This document shows, piece after piece, positions 16,212 through 25,695 of a DNA stretch of 64,000 nucleotides. Position 1 is the stretch's first letter; each line of letters begins with the position of its first letter. Under the pieces are notes generated by a model, which was given only the letters and a program-made list of their open reading frames with translations, did no database searches and was not told the origin of the DNA. Both the position numbers and the translations under genes were made by a program. Origin of the DNA: JAKPKF01 sp964536135 (GTDB lineage: Bacteria > Patescibacteriota > Dojkabacteria > SC72); NCBI GenBank assembly GCA_964536135.1, contig CAZHVM010000001.1, forward strand, positions 1-64,000, in the 5' to 3' direction.

Positions 16212-17639
16212 TTACTTTAGCTCAAATATTTCGTTCATATTAGGTACATAGGCATCTATCTGAAGTTCTTCGTTTACATTTTTCGCAAATTGAGTAGCAA
16301 TATCCTCATCTCCATGGGTTAAGAATATAGTTTTGGGTGTATGTCCAAAACTTCTTAACCAGTATCTTAAATCTCTCTCATCTGCATGTGCAGAAAACCC
16401 ACCAAGTGTATGTAGCTTTGCATTGTTCTCATACTCTTGCCCCATTATGGATATTCGTTTCTCTCCATCTACAATTCTTCTTCCAAGAGTTCCTTCTACT
16501 TGGTAACCAACTATAATTATGTGTGTTTTACTGCTTTCGATATTGTTTTTCAGATGATGCACTATCCTTCCTCCTGTACACATTCCACTACCAGCAATTA
16601 TTACAATACCTCTTTTGGTAACCAATCTCTTAGATTCTTCTGTTGAATCTATGGTATGAAGTCCAGGGAAATTAAAAGGATCGTCTCCTTTTTCCATCAA
16701 TCTCTTTGCATCTTCATCGTAAAAATCTGGGTATTGTCTAAACACCTGCGTAGCTTTTGATGCCATTGGGCTATCTATATATATTGGAAGATCTGAAAGT
16801 AATCTGTTCTCTACAAACAGATTTATCTCATACAAAATTTCTTGTGTTCGCTCAAGAGCAAAGGATGGTATTAATACATTTCCACCTTCTTTTTGTGCTG
16901 TTTGAAGCGCAGAAAGTAACTCCAAAACTGTTTCATTTCTGTCTTTATGTATTCTGTTTCCGTATGTACTCTCACAGATTACATAATCTGCTTCCCTTAC
17001 CATATCTGGATCTCTAACTATACGGGCACCAGGTTGCCCAAGATCTCCAGAGAAAACAATTTTACGAACTCTTCCAGTTTCTATGGTTACCCAAAATTCT
17101 AGCAATGCAGAACCAAGTATATGCCCAGCATCTCTTAGTCTAAACTCACACTTGTCATTTAGGGTTACCGAATTACCGTATGGGTATACATTGAATAGCT
17201 TCATTGCCTCCTCTACGTCCTGCTCAGTAAAAAGAGGCTCTCTTTCCACATACTGACTTCCTTCATATGCTGGATTGCGGACATTGCCCCCATCTTTCAC
17301 TCTAGCAATATTTCTTTCATATTCTTCTTTCTGCAAATTAGCAGCATCTAAAAGAACAATCTTTGCTAAATCTCTTGTTGGTTGCGTTGCTATTATCCTA
17401 CCTTTAAATCCTTGTTTAACAAGGATAGGGATTCTTCCACAGTGATCAAAATGTGCATGTGTAAGAAATACTGCATCTATTTCAGCAGGATTGAATGGAA
17501 ATGGTTCGTAGTTTAGTTTCTCAACATTGTCTGGCCCTTGGAAAGCACCACAGTCAACAAGAAATTTAAAGTCTCCTGTATCTAAATAGTAGCATGAACC
17601 TGTAACTGTCTTGGCAGCACCACAGAACTGTATTTTCAT
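16212..17639 (-). CDS. Beta-CASP metallo-beta-lactamase ribonuclease
   Basis: Zinc-dependent RNA nuclease family related to CPSF73 and TTHA0252. Seen: HAHFDHCGR (metal site), the further ligand His in RDAGHILGSA, Asp in FSGDLGQPG, the beta-CASP domain with SGMCTGGRI, and C-terminal GGFSAHADERDL. 475 aa with no KH domain. First gene of a tight operon with R15P isomerase and AMP phosphorylase, so RNA breakdown feeding that pathway is a plausible role (inference). Confidence 0.9.
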   Translation of the reverse strand: MKIQFCGAAKTVTGSCYYLDTGDFKFLVDCGAFQGPDNVEKLNYEPFPFNPAEIDAVFLTHAHFDHCGRIPILVKQGFKGRIIATQPTRDLAKIVLLDAANLQKEEYERNIARVKDGGNVRNPAYEGSQYVEREPLFTEQDVEEAMKLFNVYPYGNSVTLNDKCEFRLRDAGHILGSALLEFWVTIETGRVRKIVFSGDLGQPGARIVRDPDMVREADYVICESTYGNRIHKDRNETVLELLSALQTAQKEGGNVLIPSFALERTQEILYEINLFVENRLLSDLPIYIDSPMASKATQVFRQYPDFYDEDAKRLMEKGDDPFNFPGLHTIDSTEESKRLVTKRGIVIIAGSGMCTGGRIVHHLKNNIESSKTHIIIVGYQVEGTLGRRIVDGEKRISIMGQEYENNAKLHTLGGFSAHADERDLRYWLRSFGHTPKTIFLTHGDEDIATQFAKNVNEELQIDAYVPNMNEIFELK

Positions 17640-17701
17640 GATTGAGCAGTTTAATTAAAGATATGTATATAATAGAGGAAAAGAGGAGTAAGTTACAACT
17701 T

Positions 17702-17875
17702 TTACTTTTTTTTATCACTTGGATTAAATAGTATTGGGAATTTTGAAAAAAAATCTTTCATCTTTTCTAACATATCAGATTCTACTCCATCCTTTACAAA
17801 GATATCTTTTGAATCATCATCTACTCTCTCAATATTCTCTTCTAATTTTTCTTCATCGTTTCGGATTTTTTCCAC
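17702..17875 (-). CDS. Small acidic hypothetical protein (57 aa, GTG start)
   Basis: A short frame starting at GTG 17875, which shares a base with the TAG stop of the preceding 65-aa gene (TAGTG), a typical coupling arrangement. The product begins VEKIRNDEEKLEENIERVDD, is rich in Asp, Glu and Lys, and ends in a short hydrophobic patch and KKK. No recognisable domain. Confidence 0.5.
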   Translation of the reverse strand: MEKIRNDEEKLEENIERVDDDSKDIFVKDGVESDMLEKMKDFFSKFPILFNPSDKKK

Positions 17876-18072
17876 TACAAGAGGATTTCGTTTAATTTAG
17901 TAGAAATTCTGTTGTATAGATCTGGAATTTTGTCCATTAGAAGTTGATACACTCCTTGGTAATCTTTTTTTAAAATTAACGTATACAGATACATTCTCTC
18001 TGGAGCTGTTAAAACATTCAAAGTAACATTCGTGCTTACCGCTTTTATATATTCATCGTATAGATCTGGCAT
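17875..18072 (-). CDS. Small hypothetical protein (65 aa)
   Basis: Not recognised. Predominantly helical with repeated Tyr/Leu (MYLYTLILKKDYQGVYQLL). It lies 13 nt after the DUF3850 gene and is translationally linked to the 57-aa frame downstream. No signal peptide or Cys/His cluster. Confidence 0.55.
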   Translation of the reverse strand: MPDLYDEYIKAVSTNVTLNVLTAPERMYLYTLILKKDYQGVYQLLMDKIPDLYNRISTKLNEILL

Positions 18073-18085
18073 ATATTTGTGACAA

Positions 18086-18349
18086 TTACTTTAAAGACAT
18101 TACTAAAAAGCCTAATTCATTTATATCCTCTTGGCTCCAGAATTTCAAATCCTTCGTTTTTATTACAAAGGTAATCTCTTTTTCTAACTCTCTTCCTGTA
18201 TATTCTTTTTTCTCAGGGTCCCACTCTCGCAATACTAGAATGTCCCCTACTTCACATTCAAACTCTGCTATACGTAAATCAAACCGCTTCTCTCCAGAGA
18301 GAACTTTCTCAAAAAGATATGGCCATGTCTTTTTCTCTATTCTTCGCAT
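18086..18349 (-). CDS. DUF3850 (ASCH-like) domain protein
   Basis: 87-aa protein with the pattern KKTWPYLFEKVLSGEKRFDLR, a GDILVLREWDP turn, GRELEKEITFVIKT and LKFW. This matches DUF3850, a PUA/ASCH-related fold predicted to bind RNA or modified nucleotides. It follows cca by 17 nt. Family call from memory of the pattern; cellular role unknown. Confidence 0.75.
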   Translation of the reverse strand: MRRIEKKTWPYLFEKVLSGEKRFDLRIAEFECEVGDILVLREWDPEKKEYTGRELEKEITFVIKTKDLKFWSQEDINELGFLVMSLK

Positions 18350-18366
18350 ATTTATATTTAAAAAAT

Positions 18367-19791
18367 TTAAATACCTACCAACTGTTTGGCTTTCTCTAAG
18401 AGTTTTTCTTTTGTGTTTAACATTGGGTCATCGATTACCATGTCAAGTAATTCCCGCAATATACTACCAAGTTGAGGGCCTTCCTTAACTCCAATCTCAA
18501 CCAAATCCTCTCCTCTTACCTTTAAGTCTGTAATCTTCAGTGCCATATCCTGTTGGAGAACTTCAGAGATTCTTTTTTGTAATATGGTTATCTCCTCTGG
18601 ATTGAAAGATGTCTTCGCATTAGATTGAGCATCTGCCATACGGAGTCTAAATAGATCATCAATATTTTCAATCCCTACCCTTTGTATAAATCTTCTTACA
18701 GCACTATCTGTCCACTCCCTCAGCTCTATTTTCTGTGCATCCTCTTGCGACATGTCCTCTGTAACATATGGATAGTAGAACATATGATTTTTAATTAGAA
18801 GAACAACTCGTCTTATCTCAGCCTGGGGGAATTTCATTCTCTTCATAATTTCCTCTGCCATATCTGCTCCCACAGAGTCATGTCCATAGAAATGGCCATT
18901 GCCCATATTGGTTCTTGGTTTACCGATGTCATGGAGAAGAGCTGCTAATTTGACAGAATCTTCTGCACTGTCACATGTCCTTAGACTATGCCAATAGACA
19001 TCATCACTATGGTAATACTTCTGTTCTACATCTACACCTTCTAAAAGTTCTGGCATAAAGATATTTAGGAGACCAGTTTGTCTCATTAGTTCTATACCAA
19101 TAGATGGTTTGGATGAATTAATAAGCATCTTCATAAACTCATCCCGAATTCTTTCCATAGAAACCTGAGCAGCTACAGGAATGGACTCCTTAATTGCTTT
19201 AAGCGTCTCCTCATCTATTTTGAAATTTAACTGTGCAGCAAGTCTGCATGCCTTAAAACCACGCAAGCCATCTTCTTTGAATCTCTCCAAGGGGGTACCG
19301 ACAGCTCTTACCAATTTCTTCCCTATATCTCCGAGACCATTAAATGGGTCATATATCTCAACCTCTTTTTCAACTTCCATACCATCTGGTTCTACATCTG
19401 CTAGATTTATAGCCATTGCATTAAATGTAAAATCTCTCCTTCCCAAATCTTGATCAATATCTTCAACAAATTTAACACTTGTAGGCCATCTACCATCTAC
19501 ATAGTTAGACTCACTCCTAAAGGTTGTAACCTCTACTTCGTGAGTTTCTCCCTTACCATCTTGTACAAGTGCCATAACTGTCCCAAATTTCGCTCCAATT
19601 GATACTGACTTTGGGAAAATATTTAACATTTCATCCGGAAGAGCATCCGTTGCTAAATCGTAATCATGTGGAATCTTTCCCATAACTAAATCTCGGATAG
19701 CACCTCCAACAATGTAACAAGCAAATCCCTCCTTACCAAGCATTCTACCTACTTTTTGCACATAATCCGGTATCACTATTTTTATTCTCAT
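18367..19791 (-). CDS. cca: CCA tRNA nucleotidyltransferase with HD domain
   Basis: Adds or repairs the 3' CCA of tRNAs. Seen: GGAIRDLVMG (phosphate/ribose motif), the metal pair in HDYDLATD, RRDFTFNAMA, and an HD phosphohydrolase domain with LAALLHDIGKP. I start at the ATG at 19791 (MRIKIVIPDYV, 474 aa); an in-frame ATG at 19833 would extend farther into the upstream gene. Even so it overlaps that gene's end by 47 nt. Matters here because tRNA-Ser and tRNA-Tyr lack an encoded CCA. Confidence 0.93.
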   Translation of the reverse strand: MRIKIVIPDYVQKVGRMLGKEGFACYIVGGAIRDLVMGKIPHDYDLATDALPDEMLNIFPKSVSIGAKFGTVMALVQDGKGETHEVEVTTFRSESNYVDGRWPTSVKFVEDIDQDLGRRDFTFNAMAINLADVEPDGMEVEKEVEIYDPFNGLGDIGKKLVRAVGTPLERFKEDGLRGFKACRLAAQLNFKIDEETLKAIKESIPVAAQVSMERIRDEFMKMLINSSKPSIGIELMRQTGLLNIFMPELLEGVDVEQKYYHSDDVYWHSLRTCDSAEDSVKLAALLHDIGKPRTNMGNGHFYGHDSVGADMAEEIMKRMKFPQAEIRRVVLLIKNHMFYYPYVTEDMSQEDAQKIELREWTDSAVRRFIQRVGIENIDDLFRLRMADAQSNAKTSFNPEEITILQKRISEVLQQDMALKITDLKVRGEDLVEIGVKEGPQLGSILRELLDMVIDDPMLNTKEKLLEKAKQLVGI

Positions 19792-20887
19792 ATTTCTTTT
19801 TCTTTCTAAGAAAAGCATACCAAAGAAAGACATCTAGAACAACAAAGAGCGGTAACCAGAAAAAAGTATATTTGCTTGTTTGAGGGAGTTTCTCTAAATT
19901 ATCTTCAATACCCAGAATCTCTCCCGAATCTAGTCGTATTTCCTCTGATGCTATTTTATAACCGATTCTTTTTATACACATACTCTCCACAGCAGGTTGC
20001 ACATATCCGCCAGCTACCCACATATCATTTTCTCTCTTCACTAATACCGATATTGAATCAGTAAAATACCATTTGTAATAACTACCGCCAAGGATTGCAC
20101 ACCTCTCCTTGATATTTGGATTTGTAATCGAAAATGGTTCTAGAACATTTTCCTCACTTACCAAAGAATATTCAAGATATTTTTCTTCAAAAGGAACAAG
20201 AGCAAAGACTTCTTCATACTCCTTGTGCTTGAAAGCTAAATTGCTCAAATATTCATCCTCCGTAATATTTTTTACTTTGATTTTTAAATTAATCACACTA
20301 GATATTTTTTCTACCTTCAAAAGTTCTATCTCTAACGGATTCTGTATATACCAGCTATCTAAGAGAATACTTCCACCTTGACTATCTTGTATGTCACCAA
20401 TGCTTTCATAAAATTTAAATTTACCTGTTCTATAAAGCACATTGGAGCCATGAAGATAAGGAACTGCACCCTCCTGTGTTACAATATTAAAACTTTTAGA
20501 GATATCACCATCTGAGATTAAATTTCTGCTAACTGGAATAGCTATCTCTTTAATATCCACGCTATGGCCAGTATTGTTCTGGTAAAAATACAAAATATCT
20601 ACTCTTGTTCCAGGAGGACCATATACTCTATCTGCGATATTTGGAATTCGTCTCATATATCCCATATTCGTAAGAGTAAAAACACTTTGAGTATCCAAGA
20701 TATTTGTAGTATTTTGTCCAAAAAGCTCATCTTCGTTGAAGGATATATTCCCTTGCTCTGGGAATTTTTCTACTGTAAGGGTTGTTGCTTGAAAAAATGT
20801 ATTGGCCGAGGAATCTCCTCTTATATTGAAATCGTCTGCATATATCGGTAATGGATTAAGAAATGAAATTAGGAACAAAAGAAACAT
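19745..20887 (-). CDS. Surface protein with sortase-like C-terminal signal
   Basis: Hypothetical secreted protein, 380 aa. It has an N-terminal signal peptide (cut probably near PIYA-DD), a beta-rich body of unknown family, and the C-terminal order LPQTS, hydrophobic stretch (WLPLFVVLDVFLWYAFL), RKKKK. That resembles an LPXTG cell-wall sorting signal with Ser in place of Gly. An in-frame TAA lies just upstream of the ATG, fixing the start. No sortase gene is in the window. Confidence 0.7.
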   Translation of the reverse strand: MFLLFLISFLNPLPIYADDFNIRGDSSANTFFQATTLTVEKFPEQGNISFNEDELFGQNTTNILDTQSVFTLTNMGYMRRIPNIADRVYGPPGTRVDILYFYQNNTGHSVDIKEIAIPVSRNLISDGDISKSFNIVTQEGAVPYLHGSNVLYRTGKFKFYESIGDIQDSQGGSILLDSWYIQNPLEIELLKVEKISSVINLKIKVKNITEDEYLSNLAFKHKEYEEVFALVPFEEKYLEYSLVSEENVLEPFSITNPNIKERCAILGGSYYKWYFTDSISVLVKRENDMWVAGGYVQPAVESMCIKRIGYKIASEEIRLDSGEILGIEDNLEKLPQTSKYTFFWLPLFVVLDVFLWYAFLRKKKKYENKNSDTGLCAKSR

Positions 20888-20943
20888 ACTGAGGAATTAA
20901 AAGATTATTCTCCACATTTTAAAGAAACAAAATGAAAATACTA

Positions 20944-22557
20944 TTAACGTTTGTCCTTAATCTTTACTTTCTCTGTTACATAGAAGTTCCTCTTAAACCT
21001 ACCCCTACCAAACATCATCTCGGTCATCGCTTGTATGTAAGGGATAAAAGAGAACGTGAGCATATTGAATGCTATTAGATATGTTTCCAAGAAGTCTAAA
21101 AGATGTCTCCACCATTTCCAGCCCTTTGGGACAGGAGTTATCTGCCTTCTATATATGACTATTGCTATATTTGAAAGCATAATTGCGGTAAATACATAGC
21201 TAAGAATACGAGGAAGATTATAGGCAAACCCAGTATATTGAAAACCAGGATTAACCCATCCCATTATTGAAAGACCAAATGTTAAAACAAAGACTACCGT
21301 TAAGAACCATAGATATTCAAACATAGTTTTTAGGAGGGCAAATTTCCTGTGTGCTGGAAAATTCTCTTTATCCTCCGAAAGAACAGCCATAGATATTGGG
21401 AGAGTAAATATACCCCATCCCCATCTATATTGCTGTTTATAGAAAGATACATGAGATTTAAAATACGTTTCATTCTCTACAGCATCATTGTATGTAGGAG
21501 TATATACCTCATGACTCTTTGCCAATCCTTTGGATCTGACCATAGTATTCCAGAAGAATGCAGTATCATCATTTGGAATTTCTGGATCCCAATATTCAAT
21601 ATCTTTCAGTGTTTTAAGATTAACAACATAGGAAGAGAATGTTTCTCTTACATTTATAGATTCTCTGCTAAATGGAACTTTGAGATTCTTTGTTAAAACC
21701 CAAAGATGAAGTATAACTAGAGTCAACATATTTGACTGAGTCCTAATTATGGATGGTACGTTCCATATATTGTTGTTAAACGTATGTACTGCTGTAGCGT
21801 AGTATCCAAGATCTGGATTTGGAACTGTCAAATACTTGTATGTAATAGCTGAGAGATATTTAGGATGTACTCTTTGGTCAGAATCGCATGTAGCTAACAT
21901 GTAGTTACCGATATCTTTTCCTTCTTTCTCCAAATCTTTTACATAATGCCTCGCAGCCCAGTTAATATTTGCTCCCTTTACGCCAGCTATTTCTCCGGAA
22001 ATACCTGCAGGATGGATATAATACTGCATACTTCCAAACCTATCTCCAAATTTTTCTTTCAATTTCTTGAAGTTTTCAATTTGTAAATCTTTCTTTCTCT
22101 CTTCCATCGCCATAACCACATCAATCTTTTTTGAGCTGACATCGCTATTGGCCCAACTCTCAAAGGAGGGGATTAAAACTTCTAGATTTTCGGAATATAC
22201 GGGACAGAGATACACATATCTTAATTCTTTAAATCTAGATTCATTTACTTCTTTAATCTTCTTTATCCAATCTGTAGATATATCCCTTTTCATTCTTCTA
22301 ACACCAATGTATCCTCCAACAACTAATTTAACCGTTCTGTATGACCAATATGTAACAAGATATGCTATATATATGACTAATGCCTCTTCCCACTTAAATA
22401 TTGCAAAAATTAGAGGAAGAAGTAATAGTATCCAAACAAATAGACCTGGGATTATCTCATAGATTCTTTTCTTGTAATATGGCATACCTGAAGGAAACCC
22501 ACCATCCCTATCTTTTGGTTTGTAGATATTCTCAACTGTTTTTGTATTTTGTTCCAT
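20944..22557 (-). CDS. Membrane processive-type glycosyltransferase, family 2
   Basis: 537 aa from the ATG at 22557. Two N-terminal membrane helices (about residues 35-80), a GT-A domain with the DxD motif in ATCDSDQRVH, an acidic acceptor site (PNDDTAF), and the QxxRW signature in YKQQYRWGWG, then several C-terminal helices. This is the layout of cellulose/hyaluronan-synthase-like processive enzymes; the product is unknown. The reading frame stays open upstream to 22653, but those residues are the translated tRNA-Ser gene. Confidence 0.85.
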   Translation of the reverse strand: MEQNTKTVENIYKPKDRDGGFPSGMPYYKKRIYEIIPGLFVWILLLLPLIFAIFKWEEALVIYIAYLVTYWSYRTVKLVVGGYIGVRRMKRDISTDWIKKIKEVNESRFKELRYVYLCPVYSENLEVLIPSFESWANSDVSSKKIDVVMAMEERKKDLQIENFKKLKEKFGDRFGSMQYYIHPAGISGEIAGVKGANINWAARHYVKDLEKEGKDIGNYMLATCDSDQRVHPKYLSAITYKYLTVPNPDLGYYATAVHTFNNNIWNVPSIIRTQSNMLTLVILHLWVLTKNLKVPFSRESINVRETFSSYVVNLKTLKDIEYWDPEIPNDDTAFFWNTMVRSKGLAKSHEVYTPTYNDAVENETYFKSHVSFYKQQYRWGWGIFTLPISMAVLSEDKENFPAHRKFALLKTMFEYLWFLTVVFVLTFGLSIMGWVNPGFQYTGFAYNLPRILSYVFTAIMLSNIAIVIYRRQITPVPKGWKWWRHLLDFLETYLIAFNMLTFSFIPYIQAMTEMMFGRGRFKRNFYVTEKVKIKDKR

Positions 22558-22572
22558 ATATTTGTATTCAAA

Positions 22573-22659
22573 CGGAGAGGGTGGGATTCGAACCCACGGT
22601 ACAGAAACCTGTACAACGGTTTTCAAGACCGTCTCATTCGACCACTCTGACACCTCTCC
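22573..22659 (-). tRNA. tRNA-Ser (anticodon TGA)
   Basis: Minus strand: acceptor GGAGAGG pairs with CCTCTCC, discriminator G at 22573. The anticodon stem CGGTCTTGAAAACCG gives TGA. A long variable arm (ACAGGTTTCTGT) and GGTTCGAATCC T-loop are present. CCA is not encoded. Confidence 0.96.
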
Positions 22660-22689
22660 AAAGCATAGAGATTATATCAGATATTTCCC

Positions 22690-23664
22690 CTAAACCTTAT
22701 ATCTTCCCTCAAACAATTCTTTAACTATATATTCTAAACTCGGTTCCTGTATATTCAAATCCTCTACTTGAAAAGTGTTGAGTAACTTCGAAGATGCAGA
22801 AGCTACTCTCTCCCTTGGGACAGAAATAATCCCAGATAATCCAGAGAATTCTATTATCTTCCCTACTTCCTCTATCTCCTTATGTGTAGCTACAGAAGAA
22901 AGTGTAAAGACAATCTCTTTGTTTTTTACAAAATTTCTAGCCAAATCATCTATCTTACCATCATATATTTTCTTCCCCTTATCTATTATTATTACCCTCT
23001 TACACAAATCCTTAATATCCTCCATATTATGACTTGTTAAAACAATGCTTGCCTTGTATCTCTTGTTATACTCTCGAAGAAAATCTCTCAATCTTTGTTG
23101 AGATACTACATCCAATCCCAATGTTGGCTCATCTAAGAAAAGAAGCTCTGGAGTATGTATAAGTGATGCCACTATCTCACACTTCATACGCTCTCCAAGA
23201 GAAAGTTTTCTAACAGGGATATTTACTACCTCTTCTATTCCTAAAAGTTCAACCATTTCCATAACAATCTCTTCAAACTTTTCATCACTTACTTCGTAAA
23301 TTTCTTTATTTAATTTGAAAGTCTCAATTGCTGGTAATTCCCACCACAACTGAGATTTATTACCCATGACCAAGGAAATTTTTGAAAGAAATTCATGTCT
23401 CCTTTTCTTGGGATCAAACCCTAAAACCTCAACCTCTCCACTGTCAGCAGTAAGTAAACCTGTTAAACACTTTAGTGTAGTTGTTTTTCCTGCACCATTT
23501 TGACCTATGAAGCCTACAAACTCTTCTTTGTAAACTTCGAAAGAGATATCTTCTACTGCTTTAATATCTTCGTAATTCCTTTTAAACAGGCTGGAAATAC
23601 CGTTACTTTTAAATATCCTAAATGTTTTACTGAGATTTTTTACAGATACAACTGCTTCTTTCAT
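22690..23664 (-). CDS. ABC-2 type transporter ATP-binding protein
   Basis: P-loop ATPase with Walker A GQNGAGKTTT, the Q-loop region MGNKSQLWWELP, signature LSLGERMKCE, Walker B LLFLDEPTLGLD and the switch His in LTSHN. 324 aa with a C-terminal regulatory extension. The LWWELP element is common in exporters whose two permease genes normally follow; here the next genes are tRNA-Ser and a glycosyltransferase, so no permease is adjacent. Substrate unknown. Confidence 0.92.
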   Translation of the reverse strand: MKEAVVSVKNLSKTFRIFKSNGISSLFKRNYEDIKAVEDISFEVYKEEFVGFIGQNGAGKTTTLKCLTGLLTADSGEVEVLGFDPKKRRHEFLSKISLVMGNKSQLWWELPAIETFKLNKEIYEVSDEKFEEIVMEMVELLGIEEVVNIPVRKLSLGERMKCEIVASLIHTPELLFLDEPTLGLDVVSQQRLRDFLREYNKRYKASIVLTSHNMEDIKDLCKRVIIIDKGKKIYDGKIDDLARNFVKNKEIVFTLSSVATHKEIEEVGKIIEFSGLSGIISVPRERVASASSKLLNTFQVEDLNIQEPSLEYIVKELFEGRYKV

Positions 23665-23670
23665 ACGAAA

Positions 23671-23700
23671 TTGACTAATTAAACTAATTTACAATATCAT
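23671..23700 (+). promoter_or_regulatory. Promoter of the surface-protein locus
   Basis: TTGACT (23671-23676), an 18-nt spacer and TATCAT (23695-23700), followed by 6 nt and the ATG at 23707. Predicts a leaderless transcript. Confidence 0.6.
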
Positions 23701-23706
23701 TAAAGT

Positions 23707-25611
23707 ATGAAATCTGCCAATTTTTTTAAAACAGTATCTCTACTATTAGTAATAGTGATTAGTTCTACCGTATATGTTTTCGCAGAAGATTTGGATTCTA
23801 CTAATTATAAAATAGTTGGAGCAAAAACTGCATCAGGAGGAGGGCTTGGAGATTCTACAAACTATAGTGTAATTAGTAGTCTAGGAAAGGTATCTGCAGA
23901 CCCAAGAAACTATTCTACTAATTACAGACTTTACCAAGATCCATCAGCAGCATTTCTGGCAGCACAACCTTCAATACAGTGTTTTGAAACCACAACAGAT
24001 GGTTCTACAGCATGTACATCTGGACCACAGGAATTACTAGATGGTGGAATGGTAGCTATATGTGGAACTGGTGGTTGTTATGACAAAGCAAGATTTGAGA
24101 TATCTCACACACCATATCTTTATAACCCTTCGCTGGATAACCTAGTTGGATATTGGCCATTAGATGAAGCATCTGGAACTGGAGCATACATAAAAGATCG
24201 ATCTGGGGTAGAAAATCATGGCACACCAACTGGGACTACATTTGTAGATGGTATATCTAAAGGAGCAAGAGACTTTGCTGGAGATGGATCTGGAGACGTT
24301 ATAAATGCAGGGACAAGTACCACACTTGAGCCGACAACAGAAATGACAATAAGTGCATGGATATATGCCAGAGCTGCCCCAATCACACAAGGAAGAACTG
24401 TAGTAAGCAAATGGAAATACGTCAGTGCTAGTGAGCAATATGGCTGGGAACTTGGCGCAAGTTGGACAAGCCCTTACCTCAGATTTACAGTATGTGCAAA
24501 TACAAATTCTAAATCAATTAGTGATTACAATTTTTTTGCAAATCATCTCAATGAATGGATACATATAAGTGCAACTTATAAAGGATCTGAATATATTCGT
24601 CTTTATGAAAATGGTCAATTATTCGGCGAAAACACAACCAGCATTCCAGCATCAATCATATACAATCCGAATAACCCATTTACCATTGGAAAAAGAAATA
24701 GTAGCAACTTATCATATTGGGATGGGTACATTGATGAAGTAATGGTATTTAACAAAGCATTGAGCTCAACACAAATAGAAAGCCTTTTCTTAAAAGAAAA
24801 TAACGCACAGAATCCTTCAGACACTCTGTATAGTGTACAAATATCAACAGATAATTTTGTGAATGATATACAGTATATAGATGGTTCTACATTCAGACCT
24901 GAAAGTTATGCCAATCACAATATCAACGATTACAGAACTGAGGCGGTATGGGAGGCAGAAACATTCAATATCCAAGGGCTCTCTGCGAACACTCAATACT
25001 ACATTCGATTAACTGCTCTACACGGAGATTTTACAGAATCAGATTATAGTACTATTGCTAATGCCACCACATCTGCAGGTAGTATTTCGTTTGACATAGA
25101 TATTGCAATTTCTGGCGGCACAGATACTGAAAGTGCACCGCCCTACTCTGTAGCTTTTTCAAGTGGTACAGCATTAATAGCAGGTGCAGCTACAACAACA
25201 GCAACAGGCCTAGTATGGCTTGATATAGATAGCAGTTCTTCCGGAGGAGTCTCTGTAATCGTATCTGGGAAATATGGTGGACTTTATAGTGCTACAACAA
25301 CCCAAACTATTTCCTCAGATACAGAGGATCTTGATGCAACTGGAGCAGAGGGCTTTGGTTTGCAAAATTACTATATAGATTATGACAATACCTCTCCTTT
25401 CTACGGAGATTTAACAGCCACTACTGATTATTCTGGAAGTATAAACAATGTCGGGACAGTATCAACAACAGCAAATAAGATATATTCTGGCGACGGACCT
25501 ATTAAATCTGGCAGGACTGGAGCATACCTGAAAGCTAGAGCTGGGACAGGGATAATACCCGCTTCAGATTATTCCGAAGAGATATACTTTATTTTGGTTC
25601 CACTTTACTAG
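23707..25611 (+). CDS. Secreted LamG/FN3-like surface protein
   Basis: 634 aa: signal peptide (about residues 1-26, ending VFAED), a Cys-containing region, a LamG/concanavalin-like jelly roll (from LVGYWPLDEASGTGAYIKD to YIDEVMVFNKALSS, about residues 145-355), an FN3-like segment (about 375-455) and a C-terminal domain ending ASDYSEEIYFILVPLY. The last part (TGAEGFGLQNYYID onward) resembles the C-terminus of the next gene. Probably an adhesin or carbohydrate-binding surface protein. First of four co-oriented envelope genes. Confidence 0.8.
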   Translation: MKSANFFKTVSLLLVIVISSTVYVFAEDLDSTNYKIVGAKTASGGGLGDSTNYSVISSLGKVSADPRNYSTNYRLYQDPSAAFLAAQPSIQCFETTTDGSTACTSGPQELLDGGMVAICGTGGCYDKARFEISHTPYLYNPSLDNLVGYWPLDEASGTGAYIKDRSGVENHGTPTGTTFVDGISKGARDFAGDGSGDVINAGTSTTLEPTTEMTISAWIYARAAPITQGRTVVSKWKYVSASEQYGWELGASWTSPYLRFTVCANTNSKSISDYNFFANHLNEWIHISATYKGSEYIRLYENGQLFGENTTSIPASIIYNPNNPFTIGKRNSSNLSYWDGYIDEVMVFNKALSSTQIESLFLKENNAQNPSDTLYSVQISTDNFVNDIQYIDGSTFRPESYANHNINDYRTEAVWEAETFNIQGLSANTQYYIRLTALHGDFTESDYSTIANATTSAGSISFDIDIAISGGTDTESAPPYSVAFSSGTALIAGAATTTATGLVWLDIDSSSSGGVSVIVSGKYGGLYSATTTQTISSDTEDLDATGAEGFGLQNYYIDYDNTSPFYGDLTATTDYSGSINNVGTVSTTANKIYSGDGPIKSGRTGAYLKARAGTGIIPASDYSEEIYFILVPLY

Positions 25612-25695
25612 AGGCCGACAGGTTATCCCTTGACATTGAAGGATTTATTAATGTAATCTGGAGTGTATAAATGACTATTTATTTTACTGCCAATT

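Noticed and set aside
22558..22653. N-terminal extension of the glycosyltransferase frame
   Set aside because: It is the translation of the tRNA-Ser gene on the same strand; the real start is the ATG at 22557.
24160..24438. Minus-strand frames inside the LamG protein gene
   Set aside because: They are shadows of a repetitive, composition-biased gene without start signals.
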